A stretch of 64,000 nucleotides of DNA from the NCBI GenBank assembly GCA_019096195.1, contig JAGTXK010000134.1:124001-188000 (forward strand), in the 5' to 3' direction. This document shows positions 33,501 through 43,575 of the stretch, piece after piece. This DNA comes from Boletus sp. NGJ (Eukaryota; Basidiomycota; Agaricomycetes; Boletales; Boletaceae). Made by a program: the position numbers and the translations under genes. Position 1 is the stretch's first letter; each line of letters begins with the position of its first letter. The notes under the pieces were generated by a model. It did no database searches. It worked only from the letters and a program-made list of their open reading frames with translations, and was not told the DNA's origin.

Positions 33501-35715
33501 ATAGTACCCCAACCTCAACATTCTCCAGCATATCAACACCCACTCTTGCTTCTGCCAAATCGACTACTGTCTATACCACACCAATTGGTAGATGGCAGTC
33601 GCCCCTCTCAGTATGCCTTAATTGACTCTCCCCCATCCACCGATGAAACCTCTATGCATCTGTGCTTGATGATTCCATTGAAATCAGGACCCTCCAATCC
33701 ATCCCCTTCTTCTCTTGTGATGACTCCCTTGTCCAACTCGTCACTCTTTACAGATCCTATTCCTCACTTTGATCCATTCTTGCCAGGGCCACCAAGAGTT
33801 CGACAAGTTCCCATGTCTTCAATGCCCAGCAGATCGCCAAAGAAGAGAGGGCAATGGAAAGCATCATCGAGATTCACGAACTTATTCCTGACCTCCTTTT
33901 CATCGAAGGATTCAACTATTCCCTTGCCCTTCTGCCCATCAACACCTGTGATCGCCTCCTCCACACCACTCTCCTCTCCCTCTCAACAGAGGAAAGTTAC
34001 CTTTTCTTTGCCCCCTCGTTGACCACCACACCCTCCTACCCTGCTCCATCTCAATGAGTCTCTTCCATTGTAGAGTGACCCCTGGAGAATGTCAATGGAA
34101 TCAGAGGTGTTAATGGAGTTGATAAAAACTCTCCAGAGACACAGAGAGCCCAGTCCTCCAATGACACAATTGTCGCCTCCCCTTCCTCCATGACCTCCAA
34201 TCCATCCTCCCGAGGAACCGCCACAGTACCAGTCCTCCCAATTCCTCCCCCAGCCCTTTTCTGTCAGACCAGGACTCTCTGTTGGCGAGGAGCCCTGGTG
34301 TTCTCAGCCAGGCTCCCCTCTCGCCCCAACAACCAAGGTCTTCTCAACACACTGGGGGACGCTACAACAAGGAGCCCTCCTTCTTCCTCCATTCCCATTC
34401 CTGGGGCTGCCACAGGCACCTCTCCTACTAACCATTCCAACTCAATGGTTGGTAATCCCCATCCCCTGTCCCACACCCGACCAGCTCATCACCATTGAAC
34501 TCCTGTCCCCAGCCTCTGCTGTTTCGAATGCAGACATCAAGGTCACCTTTGGCCCGCCTGCCCCTACTACCGGTGCCCCTACTGTTGGGTGGTTGCCCCC
34601 AACCATCCATAGTATGCTTGCCCACAAAGAGCTTGCACCTACTGTGGTGGAAGAGGGCATGGTTACCAGACCTGTCCCAGCCAGGGAGTCTTTGATGACT
34701 CCTAGGACCTTACCAACTATGAGGAGAACAAGGAGGATAGAAGTTCTTGAGATGGAACTTCAAGACTATGAAGAGGGTAATGTTATGGTTAGGGAAGGGA
34801 GTACATCTTTTTCTCTTCCTTCACCCCCTCTAGGACTGTGGGATGACCTCTTCCTCAACTCTGACCAGGGATTCCCCCACAACACTGACACAGGCATCAC
34901 CTCATCCAGAACTCCCTTTCTAGGAGATATCTGTTTCAGCCACAACATAGCCCCTTTTCCATTTCATTCATATATGTATTTCACCTCTGATTTGATCAAT
35001 AGACATTGCCTCCTTGGCTGTGTTCTCTCATACACAGCCTAGTATTCCAACTTCCTCATTTAACTGATGTGTTGATCTCTTATGGTAATATTCTATTTGC
35101 AACTTAATATTACCATATATGATAGAAAGCCTGCCCTAGATTGGGGAGGTCTATATATATGGGTGTCTGCCCTCCATGTAACTCTAACCTAGATCTACAC
35201 AACTTCCCATGTAATCTACCTCACTCTCAGTTCCACTTCACCTCAGAAGCCTGTGCCCGCTCTGGAGGTGATCACCACAGTGCTTGTGATCGTCTTCCTC
35301 ATCACTTCACACTTGTGTGGCCTTGTTGTTGTCCGCTCGCGTCACTAGCCAACAGCAACTCCAATGCCAACAGAGGTTGGCCCATATAAGCCCAGAACTC
35401 TGCCACTGGCACCCATATAAGACCAGGACTCCGCCACTGGCACCTGTATTGGTCAGGACTCTGCCGCTGACCCCGTATAGGATAGGTCTGCCCTTCTTTC
35501 AGATTGCGCCACCACCCTCAAAGTCCAAGACTCTGACATCAGTTGTAGAGTAGCAGCTCCAACCCCAAGGGAGGCTCTATGTTAAAGCTAGCTGTCAGTC
35601 CCCAGTCTGAGGAACCTTTGGGCCTTGAAAGGTATTTTCCCCTCAAGTCCAGCTAGTCCAGTAATCACACAGGGTTGATTACTCGGAAACATGTCACTTG
35701 TTACCCGGCGTAACA
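30506..35715 (+). mobile_element. Ty3/gypsy chromodomain retrotransposon, 5'-truncated fossil
   Basis: Parts in order are reverse transcriptase (FIQKKDGKLRPCQDYRYL near 30780; YMDDLL near 31110), RNase H (TDASLTASGAVL near 31555), integrase (about 32340-32920, with an HPQTDGETER segment) and a chromodomain-like C-terminus (about 33240-33350). A 1.4-kb Pro/Ser-rich stretch without recognised domains follows, then the 3' LTR at 34781. Gag, protease and the 5' LTR are missing. It is broken, with somewhat fewer than ten interruptions in what remains, and is old and CpG-poor. Confidence 0.85.
34781..35715 (+). repeat. 3' LTR of the truncated gypsy element (family G1)
   Basis: A 935-bp block starting TGTTATGG and ending GCGTAACA is clearly related to the three solo LTRs of the window. 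It ends about 20 bp before the Plavaka-like coding remnant. Confidence 0.85.
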
Positions 35716-35735
35716 ATTATGCTCACTTGTGTTAG

Positions 35736-37110
35736 GTTTACCTCCCAGCAATCAAAGGCCATGTCCTGTGTGACATGGTATGGGCAATGCATGCACTCCT
35801 TGAGTTCTGCTATCTTGTGCATTGCAGCACAATTATCAATACTACACTAATTGCCATCAACGATGCATTGAAGCACTTCCACCAATACTGCAAAGTATTC
35901 TACCCAGATATTGTGTTCACTTTCTTACTTCCTTGCCAACATGCAATGACACACTATCCTGATCTTATTCATCCCTTTGATGCTCCAAATGGCTCATGTT
36001 CTTTAATCACTGAGTCAAAGCATATCAAAGCTGTCAAGCAGCCATATAGATGGTCGAATAACCACAATGCACTCAGACAAATGTTAATAACCAACCAACA
36101 ACTAGACAAGTTGGCATGGTGTTACATTGACTTCAATCAGCACAAAATGCTCAACGGAATGTGTGTGTCTTATGTTTTAAAAGATTTAGGTAGATAATAC
36201 TTCATTATATGTTTATTGGCTGATTTGCTAATGTCGTGCTTGTACATAGCACAAACAAATCAGCCTAATGTGGGGCAAACATAGGGCTGCCCCAATCCCA
36301 CCAATGATACCTCTCAGATACAAGAGTATGATGACAGTTTCCCTGTGAATGAACCGACTTGTATAGATGCACAAGTCGAGCTGGCATGCACTATTCATAA
36401 GTACTCAACCTACCTCATGACTATATTTGGCTTGATGTCACTCTTCCAGAATGAAAGCATGCATAAACAGTGGCTGAGCTAAGCCTTGAGCTTAGGATAC
36501 CACAATTGCGCAAGCTTATCCAGTGGTTCCTATTCCAGATGTTGAACTCTGAAGATCCCCATGACTTAGCTAACATCCCTCTTCATGAGTGCCCTATGTA
36601 TGACAGCAAAGTCAAGGTTTTCAATGCTGTGTCAGCCATGTTCTGTGCCCCCAGTGATATTAGTGGGGTTGATGGGATGCAGTGTGAGATGATCTGATCA
36701 TGCCCATCATGGAGGCATGGTCCTCAGCAACTGGATTGTGCATTTGTAACTACTGACCTCAAAGTTCAGGAAATGAGAGGGATGGATGTTGTGCACATTC
36801 GTGCCTTTTTCTCATTCAAGACTCAGGATGGACAGGACTATCCTTGTGCTGTTGTCTGATGGTTTATTCTCTCAGATGAAATTGATTAAGATATAGGGAT
36901 GTGGACTGTATGTCCAGGCTACAATACTCGCCATCAGCCTGACATTTCAGTTATCCACATCAACACCATTTACTGTGCTGCTCACCTAATCCCAGTATAT
37001 GGAACAAATGAGGTCCCTCTAGAAGTTGGACCAGCCATTCCTATGATATTTTTCACTCTTATTATGTGAACAAGTACACTAACCATCATGCTTTCGAAAT
37101 CACCTCTTAG
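35736..37110 (+). pseudogene. Plavaka-like transposase, C-terminal remnant
   Basis: The frame opens with YLPAIKGHVLCDMVWAMHAL and continues LEFCYLV, CSLITESKHIKAVKQPYRWS and LITNQQLDKLAW to a stop at 36197. Further downstream, in pieces, come IPLHECPMYDSKVKVFNA, APSDISGVDGMQ, FFSFKTQDGQDYPCAVV, DIGMWTVCPGY and IYCAAHLIPVYG, ending YVNKYTNHHAFEITS and TAG at 37110. This order of motifs is what I recall for the C-terminal half of Plavaka-type transposases in agaricomycetes. Several in-frame stops (for example after CAVV and before the MWTV segment) and lost intron boundaries mark it as dead. The catalytic half is missing, cut off at the gypsy LTR. Confidence 0.72.
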
Positions 37111-37311
37111 AACACACTATTCATATATCTGTGCCAAATTTGATTGCTGTGTGTCCATTTCATATAGCCCACTGGCATATGCATGGTCTTGGAATACTAA
37201 CTGTGAGCCTGTGTTTGGACAGTCTGCCCATCAAAGAGACATATTGCACCAGCCCAATTGCTTGTCACTTCAACCTATAAATCCTGAGATTGCAGAGAAC
37301 ATGTGGCACCT

Positions 37312-37625
37312 CATGCATGGATCCATTAGCCCTTACTTTATCACCAATGTCAAGACACAAAGGTCCGTCTCCCCATCTTGACCTCAACCCCCTCAATTTC
37401 CTGACATGAGTGTTTACATCCCACTAACTACATTGCTTCTTCCCCACTCCTCCTGACAACAGCATCCCCCTCCCTTTCCCATGATCATTGTCAGGCCAGT
37501 GTGCTCAAGGAGGGCTGTATAATCAAGGACGAGATTGAGATCACAAAGGGCATGCAGTGCATCATGCATGGGTTCACCAGCCCTTACTTTATCACCAATG
37601 TCAAGATACAAAGGGTCCATCTCCT
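37312..37625 (+). repeat. Pair of about 62-bp direct repeats
   Basis: Sequence at 37312-37375 and 37564-37625 is nearly the same (shared core TAGCCCTTACTTTATCACC versus CAGCCCTTACTTTATCACC). It may mark a small duplication 3' of the transposase remnant. No function is apparent. Confidence 0.6.
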
Positions 37626-38037
37626 TGATTCAATAAGTCCACCACTGTGCCAGATAATGGAAGGGCATTTCACTTTGAATTGTTCAATGGTTAGCCTATG
37701 ATTGGCTGTTGGATGGATACTATACTATACAGCTAGTACTAACTTTGTGATACAGTATTTGAACTTTGTACTACTTTAGTACTTTATGAAACTCAGAGCA
37801 TGATGAACATGTCACACTTTAGTGCTTTGCGGACTTTGACTGCTTTAGCTCATGGAATTACTTTACAAAATTGTCAAAGTGCCTTAAAGTTATGTAAAGT
37901 AATTTGAGGATTTGCTGATGTGAAAAGTAGTGCCATGTACTGTACAATGCACTATTGCTACTCAGATTGAAGGGAAAGCATGGGCTATACTGAAGGTCAG
38001 GTTGAAGCCTTGAAGAAGCATTGAGGATGAAGGGCAA

Positions 38038-39125
38038 CATCAGTAAAAACAGGACTAACTGTCCAGTGCTGGACAGTACTGGACAGTAACACAGTGCCCA
38101 TAGTGAGGGTCCAACTGAATAGTGGTTTGATAGTACTATGACAGTGTCTCATACTCTATTCATAGTATGGCCATAGTCTGTCATAGTATTCTCATAGTAC
38201 TTCCATAGTGGCCATAGTATTCTTATAGTACTTTCATAGTGGTCATAGTATTCTCATAGTGTCTCATAGTGTCTCATAGTATTCTCATAGTACTTCCATA
38301 GTGGTCATAGTGATGCCATAGTATACATAATGCTTCCATAGTGGCTTAGCAATCCTAATTCTAATCCAATTTCAAGCCAATTCTAATTTCAAATTCAATC
38401 AAATATTAATTCTATTAATTTTAATTCTAATTCTAATCCCAGTCCCAATCCCAATCCCAATCCTAATCCTAATGATTTACAAAGTGAAGTGTTGACTTCA
38501 TGTAATGAGTAGAGAAGGATAAAATTAAAAAACAAGAGGGTGTGGGAAAGTTTTTGAAGTCTGGCTTGTTTATATAAGAATGGTGGCACAAACATTGGCA
38601 AACAATGTCCGCTTTTTTAACACTGAGTGTGGAAAAATGGACTTGGATATTTTTTTTGAGTGTAGGTCTACACTTTTGGTACATATTGTGACTACACTTT
38701 TACTACACTTTGGTGCGCATTTTTGGTACACTTTTGGTACACTTTGTTTGCTACACTGTACTACACTCTGCTACACTTTTGTTTGCTTTTTTTTACTACA
38801 CTCTATTTGCTACACTGTACTACACTCTTTCCTATACTTTTTGTATAACATTTGACTACACATTTGACTACACATTTTGTGCACTTTTTGACTACACATT
38901 CTGTATGCTTTTAATTTAGGATTAGGATTAGGATTAGGATTAGCTTAAAATTACTATTATGACTATGACTACTATGAATGTACTATGAATGCTATGAAAT
39001 GCTATGATACTATGATACTATGATACTATGATACTATGAACACTATGAATATACATATACTATGGATACTATGAATACACTTTCAATACTATGAGCACTA
39101 TGATGAAATCCTGTATTTACTGATG
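38038..39125 (-). mobile_element. Satellite-armed non-autonomous DNA element, copy R
   Basis: This 1,088-bp copy is inverted relative to copy L and uninterrupted. It starts CATCAGTAAAAACAGGACT and ends with the complement of CATCAGTAAATACAGGATT, giving inverted ends of about 19 bp. AA lies on both sides, consistent with a 2-bp target duplication. Next to the left end is a short hairpin (ACTGTCCAG TG CTGGACAGT). The arms hold CATAGT arrays in opposite orientation; the middle has (AGGATT)n telomere-like runs, GAATTA runs, a TACACTTTTG-type array and a unique core. No coding capacity was found. Confidence 0.8.
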
Positions 39126-39265
39126 AACCATATGTATGTGCCATCACTGGCACTGGCACCCAGGCCTCCAAACTGGGATTGGGTCTCAGCTGAGGCAGAG
39201 ATTGTTCTGTGGTCTGTGTCAAGCTGGTACTCTAGCTGATATAATGGCTGTGCTGTTTACCTCTA

Positions 39266-39511
39266 CATCAGTAAATTTACATGCATCTTATTCTGTCTTA
39301 TTCAACTTATTGACTTGCACAACATTTCCAAATCTGACATAGAGATAAATTCTAACCCTCATTTTGTTGAAAAATAGATCAGCTTGGTTGTTGTTGATGT
39401 TTCTAATGTTCTGGAATGCATTATTATGGTAATGAATGAATATATTTTGTAATTTGACAAGCAGAATTAGCTAAAATCAGCCAGATTAAGATGCATGTAA
39501 ATTTACTGATG
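39266..39511 (-). repeat. MITE with CATCAGTAAA ends, copy 2
   Basis: This 246-bp element has perfect terminal inverted repeats of about 26 bp (CATCAGTAAATTTACATGCA and onward) and TA on both sides. It shares its first ten bases with the 1.1-kb satellite-armed element. It is inserted in the second exon of the minus-strand gene beginning MSYQGGT, truncating it. Confidence 0.85.
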
Positions 39512-39524
39512 TAGTGACACCGGC

Positions 39525-39712
39525 TAACAACACACAGAGGATACCAAACTGGCTCTTACTGATGTGTGTGAGGAGCTTCGAGGTTGTGGCGACATATCCC
39601 GTAGCAGGTGTTGCCACGGACGTGGCCTTTCGTAGCTTATAGGGGACTCGTGGTACCCCCGATGCTGCCAGTAATCCGAGTCTTTGGTACCAGTGCCGCC
39701 TTGATAACTCAT
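39525..39712 (-). pseudogene. 5' end of host gene starting MSYQGGT, cut by a MITE
   Basis: The exon from 39712 reads MSYQGGTGTKDSDYWQHRG and continues Pro/Arg/Ser-rich to SSSHTS. It then meets a GTAAGAG donor near 39559 with an acceptor TTAG near 39525, just before the MITE insertion. No continuation is visible beyond the MITE. The same start codon context is found at 22227 beside the other peptidase copy. The family is unknown. CpG content is high, so this belongs to the host-like compartment. Confidence 0.45.
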
Positions 39713-40438
39713 CTGCGTGACCCATGCAGCGTCAATACTTCAGCTGTTGATCTAAAACAAAGATGAAGGCACGCGGCGGACTTATCTCGAACGTGTTTTA
39801 TCCGTCAGAAGTCCACATGGGAATCACAGCTGCAACTGGATTCGCATGCAGCGTGTTCATTCCTTGGATGATGGCGACAAACGAAGTTATCAATATTAAT
39901 GATAGGGCATGATTACAACGTTACTATAAAGTACTACGAGCATGTTTGTTTCTCGACTTGTCATTATGAAGTACCTTCAACTGAGCACGATAAATTTCAG
40001 CCACCGACCACGCACCATATGGCAACGAAGCCGGCAAAACTCTATCGATCAGAACAGCGCCTATACGCATCCTGTGCGGCTCGATCCGATAATGGCACCA
40101 GATGCGACGTAAAAGTAAGACATGAAACGGTTCCCAGCACAGCTGCACCAGTGCACTACAGAACCATTGAAGCTGCCCAGATAACCCACCCGCATATACG
40201 GCAGCTTTTAATAAGACCAGAGTGTCAATCAATCTAAAAAGGAGATGCCAGTGGTGGACATCTCGAACACGTTTTATCAGTGACAGGTGCACAGGGCATG
40301 GAGCAAAGCGGGTTGGTACTCAGGGAATCATCTCATTTTCCCGGGGGAACTGTCTTTTCACGAGACACATAAAGGTTGCGGGGTGCTCTCTCTGTATCAC
40401 AGTATCGATTCACAGCTACATTATCCACCATCCCCACC
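39713..40438. promoter_or_regulatory. Intergenic region between the MSYQGGT gene and the G1 peptidase
   Basis: This 726-bp gap corresponds to 22228-22603 in the other copy. Both share a block near the minus-gene start (words ATGAAGGCACGCGGCGGAC and CGAACGTGTTT), and the second half of this gap carries an additional, diverged version of it (about 40205-40290). The region was therefore partly duplicated again. It presumably holds both promoters. Confidence 0.45.
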
Positions 40439-41378
40439 ATGATCTTCAAGATGGCCCTCCTCGGAAACCTTTTGCTCGCCTCTGGGGCTTTGGCTCTTAA
40501 CTCTCCTTCCTCTCCGCTGGGGGCTCCCCTTGTTCGCCGTGGCGACTCGGAGAGTCTCCCGGGCCAGTCACTATCTCTCAGCAGTGTCGAGTCGCGTACT
40601 ATCTACAACACAGTGCAAAGTTCAAGTTGGGCTGGTGTTCGGGTTCACGCCAATCATGTTCGTATCATCATCCCGTGATCCGAGATCATGTCGGAACTCA
40701 TTTTTTTTGCTAACGTCCTAAGGGGGATAATATCACCTATGTCACTGGTACCTTCACCATCCCCAACATTTTCAGCGATAACAGTTCTGTCTCGATTTGG
40801 ATTGGTTTTGACGGTGCAGGCTGCCCAAACAGTGCCCTCCGGGCTGGTGTCAATCTCTTCGTGAATCGCGAAGTGTTCACGTCCTCTGGTGGGAGATGTC
40901 AAACTTCAGTTTGAATTGGTTTTCACTATTCATGTATCGAACAGTTTGGTACCAGTTTGTCGCTTCCGGCGTCTACATTTTCCCTGGAATTACCGTCAGC
41001 GCTGGTGACGAAATCAGGATCACCCTCGTTGCGGTGAATGCTACTTGGGGTGTAGTGATGATAGATAATCTGACCGCTGCGGAGTGTAACGCGCTGGACG
41101 TCTTCCCACAGGCACCTCAAACTTTTTGCCTGGAGAGTGCTGAATGGATTGTCGGCTGTCCGGGTGTGACAGGATCCTTCGCGAACTTTGACAACGTGAC
41201 CTTCACTACCGCTATGGCCGCTGGCACCTACACCACCTATACCCCGTCTGAACCTGCCAGTGGTGTTATCTTCTACGACCTTGTGTTACAGACTGATAAC
41301 TCAAACCGAACTCTTCTTACATTTGTCAACGCCGCAGGATCTAGCCTCCTCGTTCAGCGCCTTCAAGATTCAACTTAA
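40439..41378 (+). CDS. Secreted G1-family (eqolisin) glutamic peptidase homologue
   Basis: Three exons (40439-40657, 40723-40888, 40945-41378) join in phase to give 272 residues, the usual size for the family. The first intron ends with a canonical branch site (GCTAAC) before its acceptor. Residues 1-19 (MIFKMALLGNLLLASGALA) form a signal peptide, and a propeptide runs to about 35. Core motifs follow in order: SSSWAG (about 62-67), VTGTFTIP, WIGFDG (99-104), the strand corresponding to ILQTG but reading ALRAG (111-115), FPGITVSAGDE, AEWIVG and DNVTF. Eqolisins use a catalytic Gln/Glu pair. Glu195 in AEW is kept, but Arg113 (codon CGG, 40840-40842) stands where the Gln is expected. The frame is otherwise clean, so the product is probably secreted but perhaps not an active peptidase. 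Confidence 0.86.
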
Positions 41379-42140
41379 ACAGGTGACGATGGGCCGGTGG
41401 GTCGCTTCTTGTGACTCGGAAAACGAGCAAGTTGTAACCATTTATGCCGATAGTGTTATTTGTGTATTTTCTAGGAATTCCTGGACCTTTCGGACCAGGT
41501 CTCACTTTACGCTCACCTCGGTTCGTCCGCGAACTCCTGTTTTTTATATACCTCCTTCAACAATCAGGTTCCGCACGCCACTTCGATCGGTGCCCGCACG
41601 TTTGTTTTCTGGATTATAGACACTTACTTTCGATCTCTATAAGTTCAATGACAACATGTTAAGCAGCGCCGCCGCATCACACATTTCGGTCGCGATAAGT
41701 GATACCGGGTGCGGCCCAAAAGTATGCCATGAAACGTCTCCAAGTACGGCTACTAGTACACCAGCACACTGTGGGAAGTAAATTCCCTGAATAGCAGTAC
41801 TTTAGGTACTGAAGGACCAAATCCAGCATCGCCCCGGCTGAAAATTCGTGGAATTAATTTCAGTACAAATGAGTAAACCCCAAATTCAGTATCGCAAGTA
41901 CTGAAAGTCGAAGGAATTAATTTCAGTACAAAGCAAATGCACTCAAATTCAGTACACTCGAAGCTGGGCATGAAGTTAAGCACTCATTTGCATACAAGCT
42001 GCGACTCATTGCCCTCTCCAAACTATGCCTCGAAGGGACATCGGAGAAAAAGAACAAATCGTGGTCCGTTGACATCCTTCCCGTATCATAGTGCATCATG
42101 TGGAATAACAACGCGCCACATCCATGGCAACTCCCGCTAC
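41379..42140. other. 3' flank of the peptidase gene with a TTCAGTAC motif cluster
   Basis: Sequence at about 41660-41755 is homologous to sequence upstream of the other peptidase copy (about 22080-22170). At about 41797-41965 the octamer TTCAGTAC or its complement GTACTGAA, with close variants, occurs about six times, and GGAATTAATTTCAGTACAAA occurs twice about 65 bp apart. No gene is supported. Confidence 0.55.
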
Positions 42141-42157
42141 TAGTGTTGTTCAGGCCC

Positions 42158-43575
42158 GGCCCCAAAGCCAGGGCCGAGCCTGGCCAGGCCCATAGTGGCT
42201 TATGGCTCGGCTCAGCTTATTGTGGGGCCGGGCCGGGCCCCTAGGCCGCAGCTCAGGTGGCTGATGGCAGTGGAGTTTGTTGACTCGGGGTATCACTACA
42301 AACGGTCTACTGGTACTCGACCCTGCCCAGAAACTGAACCACATCCGCTCGAATTGGGGCGAAGACTTGCTCCCCGATGTGATGCAGCACATCGAGGACA
42401 TTGTGAGCATTACAATTAAATACATCATTTTTGGTACTACTGTAACATGAGATGGAAAGTACAAGAACTGCTACGACGTGCTGTACAATGATAGGTTGGG
42501 GTCTTCGCAAGCAACAGGCCCGAAAATTGCAAAAACACGATCACTCAACACACTGGTCCTCATAACACCCCTGAACGTACCACTAGCGACGGAATGCAGC
42601 GCATCATCGAAACGAGCGCGCTACGTCGACATGGAGAGCCAGGAGGTGGAACGACCGAGCAGGTGAAGTCGGAGGTCGTTGAGGTCAATCCGGTCCACCC
42701 AATGGTTATTGACAGCGCCGGAAACGATGGGATAGGTCCCGTGAACACCAGGATCGAGCACGACGTCGAAACGAGTGCACTATGTCGAGATCCAGGGCTA
42801 GGAGGCCAACTGGACAAGGAGGTGACGAGGACGAAGTGCAGTGCCAAAGCAAATGCAATGGAGTCCTAAGGCATGTGATGCGAGGCAGAAAGGCCGGCGC
42901 AACGAGCGACGCACGCTACGACTCGAAACGAGTTGAAACGCGATCGCTAGCTGACCACGAAGCGAGTCAGCACGGAAAGAGGAAGCGCAAGGTGACAGAT
43001 GCACCTGAGCCACCAAACCCACATCCCAAGCATGCCAAGCGACCTACCGAGCCTCCAGATCCACCGCGCCATCGAGGACAACAGAGACCGCACCCTACCA
43101 GAGTCAGCCACACCCAGATCGAGAAGACCTATTTACCAGGTCGAACAGATGCATTGAGGCCATATCGGAGCGACAACACATGTTGCATATGGTGTACAGA
43201 GGCCGAGGAAAGGACCCGAAAGCGCGAGACACGAAGATAACGCCGCCAGAATCGATCGAAGCCGACCACGCACGCACTAGCGACTACGAGTCGCAACTTG
43301 CCTTATTTGGGCACCGCTCGAGTACAGTGCGACGCGACACATATACGGACCACTAGTAAGCCCCAGTGAAAAGTGGTTATGGCGGGTTAGGTCGCAGAGT
43401 GTTACCTTATGTATTTGGCTGAAATTACATGCTGATACCTGATCTGATCTGTTTGGCACGACACGACCATCGATGCACACGACGCGGCGCAACAATTACT
43501 TCAAAGTTGCCAAAATGCGCGCACCACAAATGCGTGCGCCTTCGCTGCGACGCTGCAGAAAGGTGTGCTGCATTA
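42158..43575. other. CpG-rich left part of the TIR-bounded segment, no recognised gene
   Basis: Open frames at 42594-42869 and 42782-43240 (plus) are Pro/Lys/Arg-rich and overlap. DNA around 42610-42650 and 42765-42805 is a diverged direct repeat (words CGAGCGCGCTACGTCGA and CGAGTGCACTATGTCGA). This could be a 5' region of the transposase gene, but no function is supported. Confidence 0.3.

Noticed and set aside
34190-34780. Pro/Ser-rich open frames before the gypsy 3' LTR as an extra gene
   Set aside because: They lie inside the element, are low complexity and run into the LTR; no domain supports a separate gene.
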